In this document: positions 55,826 through 64,000 of the stretch, in pieces
Position numbering within the stretch: the first letter of the stretch is position 1
How the letters are laid out: the number at the start of each line of letters is the position of its first letter
From: Actinostola sp. cb2023
Lineage: Eukaryota; Cnidaria; Anthozoa; Actiniaria; Actinostolidae
Assembly (NCBI GenBank): GCA_033675265.1
Contig: JAUJYZ010001068.1
Span: 1-64,000 of the forward strand
Direction: 5' to 3'
DNA length: 64,000 bases
Translations under genes and position numbers: made by a program
The notes under the pieces: generated by a model
The model's input: the letters and a program-made list of their open reading frames with translations, nothing else
Databases searched by the model: none
Told to the model about the DNA's origin: nothing

Positions 55826-58361
55826 TCAACGAGTAATTTCGTTTGAACTCGTGACGATGTGGATGTTTTGAATGGTGCAGTTGTTGAAGATTGATCCAAA
55901 TCCAACACCGCCAGCTGTAGTTATCTCTGCTGCTGGGACCACAAGGCTATTCTTAATAATTTGGGATGTGGAATTTATGCAGACTGGGCCAGACGAGGTA
56001 TTGGCTGTGAGACTTCTTGAAAGGACTTCGCTGCAGTTATAGAGTTGTGAAGTTGAAGGACGAGCGTTGTAATGCACTAGACTCTGCTCATTTCGATGTC
56101 CAGAAATAGCCATTATTTGTCGATTTGTGACCCCGGCATTTGACCATAAAGTGATGGCAGTTGCTCTGACACTATGGTTTGTGTTAAACTTTGGATAAAG
56201 CAGCAGCTTCACTGATATTTTTCATCATTGCGTTGAGTTTGTTGACTCCGACCGGCTTTGCTTCGTACCATACATCATCTTCTGGACGCCAATTCCTTTT
56301 GGGATACTGAAAGAATGCACTTGTTTTTGGATTCAACTTCGACTGGTACAGCTTCAGTGCTTTATATCCATCATTCTGGTGGTCGGTTTCATACATCCTG
56401 GCGTATTTTTCATGGCTGGGGATATCTTTCACTCCACCTGGGTGGTTTTTAGATAGTTCGTCATGCGCCATTGTAGCATATCTTCGCCCAATCCCGTCTA
56501 CTTCAAACTTGAAACTTGAACATTTTAACAGTCTCTATCCTTCACTTCCTCTTTGACAAAAGAACAAAACAATGTGGAACCAGACATTTCTGAGCAGGGC
56601 CAGAGGGTTGTTTAATGAAAGGGCTTGGGAAAACTTCAGCTTCAGCAAATCTTCATCTTCAAGTGGTGGTTTATGTACGACGTTTTCTTTACCGCTACGT
56701 TTCAACGACACTATTTGGGCGTCGAGCATTTGGTTTGACCTGTTAAAACGAGGATCTGTAGAGATTTTGAGGTTTCTCTGGTGTGGTGGGAAATTCAAGT
56801 ATCTCTCAATGGAATGGCGGAAACCAACGAGGGACGATCTGCTGTAAGGTTTGCCTGTCTTTTTCCTCGCTTCGGCATAAAATCTCCTGAGGTTTGTATC
56901 AATCTGACCTATTGTAATTTTTTCTAGCGGGGTTTTAATTTGTTTCCCATCACACCAAGCTATAAATTAAAAGAAAAACATGATCAGAACTGTGATATTT
57001 TGAACTATGGTTTAATAGTTATGAAATATTTTTTTATCGAGGAAAACACTCGGCTATTTGTTTACATTGTGCCAATCTCGTCCCCAGAGCCTGCGTTACT
57101 TTCGGCCAGTGGCGAAGAACGTAGGCTCTGGCATAATCCATTTTTGAGACAATTTGATTGGCTATTCCATTTTAGAAACTACGCTCGTGCAAGATTCCGG
57201 AAATGAAATATATCAATGAAAATTGAATTGTCAAAACAACCCGGTGTCCCAACTTCCGTTCAAAACAAAAATTAACATTTTTCAACAGTTTCATTGACAT
57301 GTTAGTTTAACAAAATCTTGTATTCGTGTTTCAACACATGTCGCCTCTGCAATAAATATCTAAGCCTGACAGAGAAAAATCCAGTTTATCTAAGCTTATA
57401 TGTACCTCGAAGTGTCTTGAAACTTTTCAAGCGAAGCTCAAAATTTACACGAAGATGATGGTTATTCAAAGTACATATGTCAATCGTAAATCCTAATATT
57501 CTTTAGGCTAGCAACGTGACAATCGAGGTGCTTACGAAGGCGAAAGATTCAAAAGAAATACATTTGAAGGAGAGACAACAATAACCAGAGAAGATAATTA
57601 ACTGATCAATATGTATAAAAGTAGACACTAGTAAATATAAACCCGTAGGAAGAACTGTTCGCGTATCCTTCTGCTGTAAAACCACTGCTTTTAATAAAGA
57701 CTTCAGATACTGCGCTTCTTTCACTGTTATATCTTCTTTACCAAGTGCTTTTAAAGCGTACTCTATTCCCTAATGAAACCTTTCGATGGCCTCCATTGAA
57801 ACCTGAATCGACAATTTAAATCGACACAGTAACCAACTGCCGTGCTAACTTGCGCGTGCGCTCTAAAACCGGAAGAACAAGAAATCCTGTTCCCAAAAAT
57901 GGAATATGCCAGAGCCTACGTTCCTCGCCGCTGGCCGAAAGTAACGCATGCTCTGGGGACGAGATTGACATTGTACTGAATATATTACTACATTGTGTAT
58001 ACGTTTCACGTTGTTTCTTTCTCCAAATAACCTCTATTAAAGACGAACTTTTCACTGATTAAAATTAAAAAATACCTTTAAATGTTGCTACCGACCAGTT
58101 GGTGTTTCTTTTAGTTTTTTTGAGTGTTTTTCTTCGAGTATGTTACTCATGTCTTTTTCTGAAAGCTCCGCGAATCGAGTCGGCTCTGTTGTGGCGCTGG
58201 TACTTTCTTCGTTCATTGGGACTTCTGGACATATCCTTGTCAATGGACACAGTCTGGGGCCATTCAACTTCAAAATTTGGCAATATGTCATCGTCTTCGC
58301 TCAGCAGATCGCCCAAATCGAGTGAGAAAATCGCGTCCATATCGCAAAAAAAATATTTCAA
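55826..58361 (-). pseudogene. Crypton-like (KIAA1958-type) tyrosine recombinase, two exons, disrupted
   Basis: DNA recombinase related to Crypton transposons and the vertebrate KIAA1958 family. Exon 1 (about 58,361-58,076) starts near MDAIFSLDLGDLL and carries RFAELSEKDMSNILEEKHS and TNWSVATFK. Exon 2 (56,959-55,826) has the N-terminal helical domain (LRRFYAEARKKTG), then NVWFHIVLFFC, NHSVRATAITLW with the catalytic Arg, and SGHRNEQSLVHY with the His and the nucleophile Tyr. The intron 58,075-56,960 has GT/AG ends with AAAG|GTATT and TTTATAG|C, phase 1. Breaks: a frameshift near 58,230, one at the T7 run 58,115-58,121, an in-frame TAG at 56,535-56,537, and a shift near 56,200. No inverted ends were found. 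Confidence 0.75.
57072..57967. mobile_element. hAT-like MITE inside the recombinase intron
   Basis: Ends CCAATCTCGTCCCCAGAGCC and CTCTGGGGACGAGATTG have arms of about 85 bp. ACATTGTG and ACATTGTA flank it (57,064-57,071 and 57,968-57,975; 7 of 8 match). It is the same family as 4,641-5,244. It makes up about 80% of the 1.1-kb intron, so the original intron was about 210 bp. Confidence 0.8.
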
Positions 58362-58658
58362 TTTTTTTCTCCAAAATGGATTACGTGTGCATAATGACGT
58401 GAGCGTGTGTCCGTGGCCGTAGCGTGTGTCCGTGGGCTTACGGACACACGCTAACCAACCAATCAGAGTGCGCGTTATATCATACCTATGTTATAATGTT
58501 GTTTTGACACCTTGAAGCTCGTGAGGGGTTCATGGTAGATCAACTTAAGTCATCATGTATGGACTTTGTGGTCTAGCAACACTGATAATACACTACCAAA
58601 CCTTTCGGAAAGCCTCTTACAATCCATGGAATCTAGTACTTTGGTTCTGGCAAGTTTC
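58362..58658. other. Intergenic stretch with a short hairpin
   Basis: AGCGTGTGTCCGT and its complement ACGGACACACGCT form a hairpin at about 58,420-58,452. It is followed by CCAATCAGAGTGCGCGTTATA, inverted relative to 24,785. It lies upstream of the Crypton-like gene and beyond the 3' end of the YR retrotransposon. Confidence 0.45.
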
Positions 58659-58734
58659 AATAGTAATATATTCCCACTGAGAGCTACCCGACACAATGCC
58701 TAGAGTAACACTAAGATATGGGAAGGTGACCTCC
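58659..58734 (-). repeat. Split direct repeat, outer copy (B2)
   Basis: 76 bp identical to 58,990-59,065. The sequence starts AATAGTAATATATTCCCACT on the plus strand. Confidence 0.85.
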
Positions 58735-58989
58735 GAAGCGGTTGCGAGCGGGTAGCTCGCAGTGGGGATCCATCGCTATTGGTTCATCGCTGCGGGGAGG
58801 TGGGTGGGGCGTCGAGCCAGTCTTCGGCTCTTCTAAACTGGTTCAAGTCGGGCTTTTTACCTTATGGCAGATTATTTATACTATCCTGTGCACGTGGGGA
58901 GGTAAAATGTAATCCTCTGGGGCTAATTCCTCCCGGCAATACAGAAACCGTGTAATATTTGTGGCATCGTGCGTAAAGTTCCCAGTGGG

Positions 58990-59065
58990 AATAGTAATAT
59001 ATTCCCACTGAGAGCTACCCGACACAATGCCTAGAGTAACACTAAGATATGGGAAGGTGACCTCC
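58990..59065 (-). repeat. Split direct repeat, inner copy (B1)
   Basis: 76 bp identical to 58,659-58,734. It lies about 230 bp downstream of the recombinase stop on the minus strand. CAGTGGGAATAG just before it pairs with TATTCCCACTG inside it. Confidence 0.85.
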
Positions 59066-59297
59066 TCCGCGGACACTCTCCTGGTAACTCTATGAAAGGA
59101 ATATATACCACCAGTGCCGGCCCAGAAACCAGTACGAGGCGCCCTTTATAAGGAGTTCCCAAAATAAATCTGTGCTATCCTCCCAAAACTCAATACTTTA
59201 AATGTATAACTAAATATTTCTACTTAATCTCCTACGTAATACCCGAAACATGATTGTGAGGCTAATTGACGCGCTGAAAGTACTTTCCTCAGTATGG

Positions 59298-60451
59298 CTA
59301 ATTTACTGCGGGGCTAAAACTAGATACGTCGTCTAAAGCCTTATACGCAGATAATACCTCTGCCATGGACATGTTAGTTGAACTTGCGGCCAGCGCTGCG
59401 GCTGGGGCGTCGGGCCTCAGGGCTTCCCTTAAGTCAACATAGTGGTCCAACATGTTAGTGCTGGACCAACCTATGTGCTGTGCTATCGATTTTTGTGGTA
59501 CTCCGAGCAGAGAGAGAGAGTGATAGCACACCCCGCGCGCAGACTATGTGGAGTCTCACCGGCATACAATCCGGTCGCCTCAAGGTAACCCCTGAGCCTG
59601 TTGCGCGCCGCCGAACTGGAGAAGGGTGTCGCGCACACACAATTGCCCCTTGTGTTACGAAAGAGGTACCCGGAGCGTAAATCAATATTAAGGAGTTGAC
59701 AAATTGACAAATAACGCTCAAAATTAGTCACGGGACAAAGGCAAAGGTTGGGGCAGCGCCGGATAGCGAACGTGTTAAGGTTGTCCCCCCGCAAGGTTTT
59801 CCCGAATGTGTGGTTAAAGAGAAGGCCTGTCCTATCGGGGAAGAACAACACCTCTCTAGAGAGCGTCAAACTCAAATCTGCTGCGCGGTCCCCGAAAAAA
59901 AAATCTAAACTGAGAAAACAGAGATCGCGGCTAAGAATATAAAGCGCGATGGGGGAGTTTTCCCTCAACTGTAATTGTGTTAATATATGTTTCATAAGTT
60001 TCTCTAATTTGTCCATGAATATAGGGGTTGCTTTCTTGGGGCGGACTCTGGCTTCTGCTTGCTCCTCTTTTATAGCCTTCAGGTAGTCGGTGACGCAGTG
60101 ATGTGAGGTTGGATTACCTGTACCAAGCTCATAGTTCCAAATACCTCCACGTTCTACTTGGGTAAAGATAGATCGCAATTTTCCAATAAGACTGTCGACT
60201 GTACCGGCAGCTAGTCTTACTGGACATCCACAGGGGTTAGAAGAATCGATATTACTAGCTTGGCTGCATCCTAGCTGGTGAACTTTTGTCCGTCCAGATT
60301 TATCCTTCCAGACTAAGAATGCCGCTATATCCTGCGGAGTGGCCGAGGCAAGTGACTTTGGGGTCGGCAGGGAAGCTAAAAATGTAGTAAATTCGCGGTG
60401 AAGAGCAGATTTTTGCTTTTCATACGGTTTGTTTTCCTTTCTCTTTTTTAA
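59298..60451 (-). CDS. Tyrosine recombinase of the YR retrotransposon
   Basis: This enzyme integrates the circular cDNA by site-specific recombination. The frame opens right after an in-frame TAG at 60,452-60,454. The N-terminal helical part includes FTTFLASLPTPKSLASATPQ and AAGTVDSLIGKLR. The catalytic part shows LRGDNLNTFAIRRCPN and the His-x-Leu-Arg motif (TPHSLRAGCAITL). After a frameshift at the (AG)6 run 59,509-59,520 it reads IAQHIGWSSTNMLDHYVDL with the His/Trp box and nucleophile Tyr. The stop is at 59,298. Apart from that one shift all catalytic residues are present. Confidence 0.85.
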
Positions 60452-60700
60452 CTAGGCGAGACGTTCGTTAATGTCCTCTGTGTTTATCTGGAACAGCATG
60501 CTCGGGGGTTGAATAGGTTCTGCTCTAAATCCGCACCTTTGGCAAAAGTTGAAGTCGTAATCGTTTAGGTAGCCGCAACTTGGACAAGGTTCGGCCGGTT
60601 TCCAAATACGCCTCCTATCATTGTGGAGGTAAAAGAGGGGCGATGCTGTTAGTTTCTCCTGAATGCAAATAAGTCCCATGGCAGACATCGCGCGGAACAA
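60452..60700 (-). CDS. Zinc-ribbon segment before the recombinase
   Basis: An 82-codon frame with CPSCGY and, ten residues later, CQRCGF: two CxxC knuckles typical of a zinc ribbon. It is in the same frame as the recombinase and separated from it only by one TAG, so the two may be one protein in an intact copy, or joined by stop readthrough. It also overlaps the end of the RNase H-downstream frame. Confidence 0.6.
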   Translation of the reverse strand: MFRAMSAMGLICIQEKLTASPLFYLHNDRRRIWKPAEPCPSCGYLNDYDFNFCQRCGFRAEPIQPPSMLFQINTEDINERLA

Positions 60701-62987
60701 AAAGTAGTACGTGCTTTTCTCCCTTACTACCCAACTTCACCGAAGACTTGCAGCGGCTGCGCAAGATTGGCCACCAAAAGGGCAATGGGTAGAGCTTAGG
60801 GACGATGATTGTGAAGCCGGCTTCGAACTCTGACAGGAACTTCAAGAGTGGTCCCACGAGGACAAATGGGGGGGGAAGACGTAAACGTTTTCATCACGGT
60901 GGATAACTTGAGCAAACACATTAACCCCGCTGGACAAAGGTGTGAAGAAAGGTGTAAAGTGCTTAAGGGGCTTGCCACTGGAATCTCGCTGGACATTCGA
61001 ATCCAGTGACATGAGATCCATAGTATGGGGTCCGAAGTTTTCCTCTACTTTCGCCCACGCCTCCGGAGAGAGTTTGCAATCAAGGTCTGAAGTCTGGCGA
61101 GAAGGTGGATCGGCCGGGTTGGAACAAGACGGGATGTACTGCAAATTGAGGTGTACATTGCTTGCTAATGTCGCAGAGAAGAGGCGTTTTAGGACGTCAT
61201 TTAGCTGTCGGTTTTTGCCGCCCAGTTTCTTCCATGAATGAAGAAAGGCCATGTTGTCTGTGTGAGCGTCTACCCTGGCATTCGTGATTACGGTTTGTGC
61301 TGCCTGAAGAGTGTAAAGGAGTGCGAGGGCCTCTTTTACGACTATGGGCAGGTTACGCGACTCGACTCCCCAATAGTCGCGGATTTCAGTGGGGGAACCT
61401 CCCGGAACCGATATGACTCCCCCCCCAGGCATAGTTTGAGGCGTCACTGGAAATCTTTATAGTAATATGTTTCTCTTGAGGCCAATGAAGGCACTCTTGC
61501 CAATTATCTAAAAACCGCCAGTGTTCTATCTCCTCTCGCAGTAGACCAGAGATTTTGATGGGCCGTGCCGAGTTGGAAAATTTCGCTGCGAAAATTTCTC
61601 GAGTGTATAGTTGGGCTGCGGGGACGGCAATAGAAAACGAGGTTATCTTTCCCGCTAGGCGCTGTAGCGTTTTTATAGATGTCGATCGACTTGCTAAGAT
61701 GGCCTCACGCAGGCGTGCAAACTTTTCCTTCTTTTCTTTGGGCAGGATGAAGGCCTGTCGATCAGAGTCGACCATGAAGCCGAGAAAACGCACTGTGCGG
61801 CTTGGAACGAGGGAGGATTTTGCTAGGCCCACCAAGTAGCCCAAGGACGTCAGAACGGAGGCGGCGGTAAAAATCGCTGCCTCAGCGAGCTCCAAGTCCG
61901 ACCATGCTTGAGTGGTAGGTGCGAGTTCATGTGGGGGAGTCAGTTGCCCAAAATGGCGGTCGTCAATATACTGACTGCACGGGATGCCCATCGAGCGAAT
62001 GTGACTTGTCGCCGCCATGCCTATGGTGTGGTACACGTATGCACTAGCTTTCCAGCCAAACGGAATAGTATGGTACACAAAGTACCAACCTTGCCATTCA
62101 ATTCCAAAGTATGTTCTACTCTGCGGTGATAGCGCAACGTGCTCGTAGCCACTTTTGTCGTCCATAGTGGTTTGAAAGCTTGCCTTAGTGACGTAACGGG
62201 GAAGGTTAGAGATATAGTCTAGTCTTAAGGGACAGTCCTTGATCCAGAGGTTTAAAAAACGCTCATCGTGGCACATCCTTGGCTTGGAAGGTTCTATAGT
62301 GATGGGCATTACAAGGTGCGGGGGGCTTGGCCCACCAACTTTTCCCCAGAGTGACAGCGAACCGTTTTTTAACCGCTGAGAGATGGTGGCACTGATGAAC
62401 TCCTCAAAGCCAATACATGATTTATTATTGGGAAACGTTGCCCTTGGTGGTCTGGGGGAGTTGTAATGCTGACCTTGAAAACTGCCTTTGAATGGGACGA
62501 GAAAATCCCCTACACACACACCCTCGTTAAGGTAGGCTAAAATCTCTTTGCTCTTAGGTTGATCGACTAGAATTTTCTCCCATTCGGCTATGTGGTTGTG
62601 AATTTCAGCAGCCACGAAGTGTTCTGGATCTCGGAAATTCAGCTGTTTCACGGTTGCCTTGACCTTGAGGTTTGCAACGGTCTGAGGCGAGGGCAACGGG
62701 GTCGCAACCTTCGGCGCCTTACCCTCCCAGTCACACCAGCGTGTCGATGTACGATTATGTACGTCCACCTCGGGTGCGAAATGTAATATTTTCTGTCGCT
62801 TGCAGACTGCCTGGAGTACCGATAGGAAAAGGAAAGAGACAGACATCAGGGAGAGTAAGACCCCGAAGCGAAGCAACCCCGAAATACGCTGTCCAGGGAC
62901 GGCGCAATGAACGGTATTAGATAACCGCATCAGAGAGCTTTGCCACGGGCTACAAGGGTTATAAACAAATCGAATACAATGGGACAC
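60618..62987 (-). CDS. Reverse transcriptase and RNase H of the YR retrotransposon
   Basis: Copies element RNA into DNA and removes the RNA strand. The first frame (62,987-61,386, 533 codons) has an unassigned N-terminus, then FLVPFKG, the palm motif MDDKSGYEHVAL, IPFGWKASAYVYH and catalytic YIDD at about 61,965. FLGFMVDS and the start of RNase H (ISSDASNYAWGG) follow. The frame shifts at a C8 run (61,419-61,426) and continues from 61,447 with VKEALALLYTL, AHTDNMAFLHSW and QYIPSCSNPADPPSR. It shifts again at a G8 run (60,868-60,875) and continues with FVLVGPLLKFL to 60,618. Each shift restores homology, so all three frames are parts of one protein. The true start is unclear. Confidence 0.85.
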
Positions 62988-63156
62988 TGTATGTACCTGT
63001 TAGGTGTGTATTTATTCTGTATAATTCATTATTCATGCGTATTTCCGCAACATAAATTTTATTAGATTCACTCAGTGATTATAGCAAACAATAACAAATG
63101 ACACTCGATAAGCGAGGTGAAAGTTTTGACAGGCTTGATCACAACTCGTATTATTA

Positions 63157-63648
63157 CTATCGCGTACGACCATTGCATTGAGCAGCATAGTGGCCGAACT
63201 GACGACAGATAAAGCATCTACCCCTGGCTGGGGTTCGTCGACCACGACCCCGACCGCCAAATGTGGGGCCAACATTTGGTTCCCCCTGACCATATCTATC
63301 CCCTGATTGTGCATTATAGGATTGAGATAAGGAGGGCGCTCTGAGGATCTTTTGGATTTGAGTAGCTACTTGTTTCTGTTCTTCGTCTCCTAATAGCCGT
63401 ACAACCACATCGGACAGGCGCGGGCTATTGGCCAAGGGACGACACTGTTTGAAGATCGCATTATACTTCGTTCGATCTGCGTGGTTTGACTCGCGCGCAG
63501 CGTCCGCCAGAAGCTCGAGGGCGGCTAAGAGCGCCATAGGGTCCATAAGGCGGGCAGGTCGGTCTGCTAGCTGGCGTACAGTATTAAGTGCCCTTGTCAC
63601 ACCATCCGCTGCAACCGTTGACTGGAGGGTTTCGATGGTCGCTTTCAT
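63157..63648 (-). CDS. Gag-like protein with CCHC zinc knuckle
   Basis: A 163-codon frame with a helical, Ala- and Leu-rich N-terminal part (about residues 1-105). A Gly/Arg-rich linker (GGRGRGRRTPARGR) follows, then CFICRQFGHYAAQC, a retroviral-type CCHC zinc knuckle near the C-terminus. This suits the nucleic-acid-packaging protein of the retrotransposon. It lies about 170 bp upstream of the RT frame on the same strand. It may extend further upstream through a splice or frameshift. Confidence 0.75.
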   Translation of the reverse strand: MKATIETLQSTVAADGVTRALNTVRQLADRPARLMDPMALLAALELLADAARESNHADRTKYNAIFKQCRPLANSPRLSDVVVRLLGDEEQKQVATQIQKILRAPSLSQSYNAQSGDRYGQGEPNVGPTFGGRGRGRRTPARGRCFICRQFGHYAAQCNGRTR

Positions 63649-64000
63649 CGCATCGAGTTCCTGAATTTAAAATGAAATTGTTTTCTTAACTCGCAGTTAA
63701 CCAGACTCGCTGTCATCACCTTATCCTAACTAAAGCATCTAGGGGCCCACTCTCGTTCTATCCAATTTTATCCAATTTTTTAGCGAAACACTTCCACTTC
63801 TGACACAACAAATGTATAGACTGCAGGTAAACCCATTCACTCTAGCTAGCCCGGGACTCTCTGCTAACCATCATTGTATACAAAAGCTCGTATCAATCTA
63901 CATACTGACCACGTATACCCAAAATATAAACGAGTAGCGCAAGGCATTCGCTCAGCTCTACGTGCCGACCACATGCGTCAGAGAAATATGACTGAGTGGC
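63649..64000. other. 5' part of the YR retrotransposon, unassigned
   Basis: CCAATTTTATCCAATTTTTT near 63,760 is a short tandem duplication. The Gag frame may continue upstream through a spliced or shifted frame. The expected A1 repeat was not found inside the window. Confidence 0.35.

Larger units (their letters stand above)
58659..64000 (-). mobile_element. Ngaro/DIRS-like YR retrotransposon, 5' end outside the window
   Basis: On the minus strand the order is Gag-like, RT-RNase H, zinc ribbon, tyrosine recombinase, then two identical 76-bp repeats (59,065-58,990 and 58,734-58,659) separated by 255 bp. Elements of the Ngaro/PAT type end in split direct repeats arranged B1-A2-B2, and this layout fits. 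The matching A1 copy would lie beyond 64,000. No methyltransferase domain of classical DIRS was seen. Confidence 0.75.

Noticed and set aside
58876..59076. 66-codon minus-strand ORF between the split direct repeats
   Set aside because: It overlaps the B1 repeat and spacer, has no domain, and lies downstream of the recombinase where Ngaro-type elements are normally non-coding.

Overview
This is metazoan nuclear DNA that is almost entirely mobile elements. It is AT-rich and intron-containing, and no single-copy housekeeping gene, rRNA or canonical tRNA was recognised. The mixture of an L1/Tx1-type LINE, BEL/Pao, Penelope-like, Helitron-like, tyrosine-recombinase (YR) retrotransposon, Crypton-like, hAT, TTAA-target and Tc1/pogo-like elements suits an aquatic invertebrate, possibly a cnidarian. 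That taxonomic guess is weak and rests on element content only.

Region by region. 0-18 kb holds non-autonomous DNA elements: TTAA-flanked, hAT-like with 7-8 bp target duplications, and one Tc1-like element whose ends are built of short palindromes. 18.2-23.2 kb is one large broken palindrome with a satellite at its centre and at its tips. 23.7-31.6 kb holds hairpins, two nested palindrome-array elements and a pogo-like MITE. 32.2-55.1 kb is a single minus-strand LINE, split by at least four later insertions. The largest, 33,312-49,263, is about 16 kb and is flanked by the 5-bp duplication GGTAG. It contains LTR tips, two inverted foldback arms, a truncated Penelope-like RT, two BEL/Pao pol fragments, and a 10.7-kb Helitron-like unit. 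That unit encodes a Rep-helicase and three unrecognised proteins, and carries an array of about twenty degenerate 135-bp repeats. 55.8-58.4 kb is a two-exon Crypton-like recombinase gene with a hAT-like MITE in its intron. 58.6-64 kb is the 3' part of a Ngaro/DIRS-like retrotransposon with Gag, RT-RNase H, zinc ribbon and tyrosine recombinase; it runs off the right edge.

How the parts relate. The layers date one another: the LINE is oldest, then the LTR insertion, then what sits inside it. Several insertions can be checked within the window because an uninterrupted paralogous site or a rejoined reading frame is present. Nearly every large ORF has a stop or frameshift, several of them at homopolymer or dinucleotide runs. 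The elements are therefore decayed, the assembly has residual indels, or both. All protein calls come from motif recognition by eye; no database search was possible.
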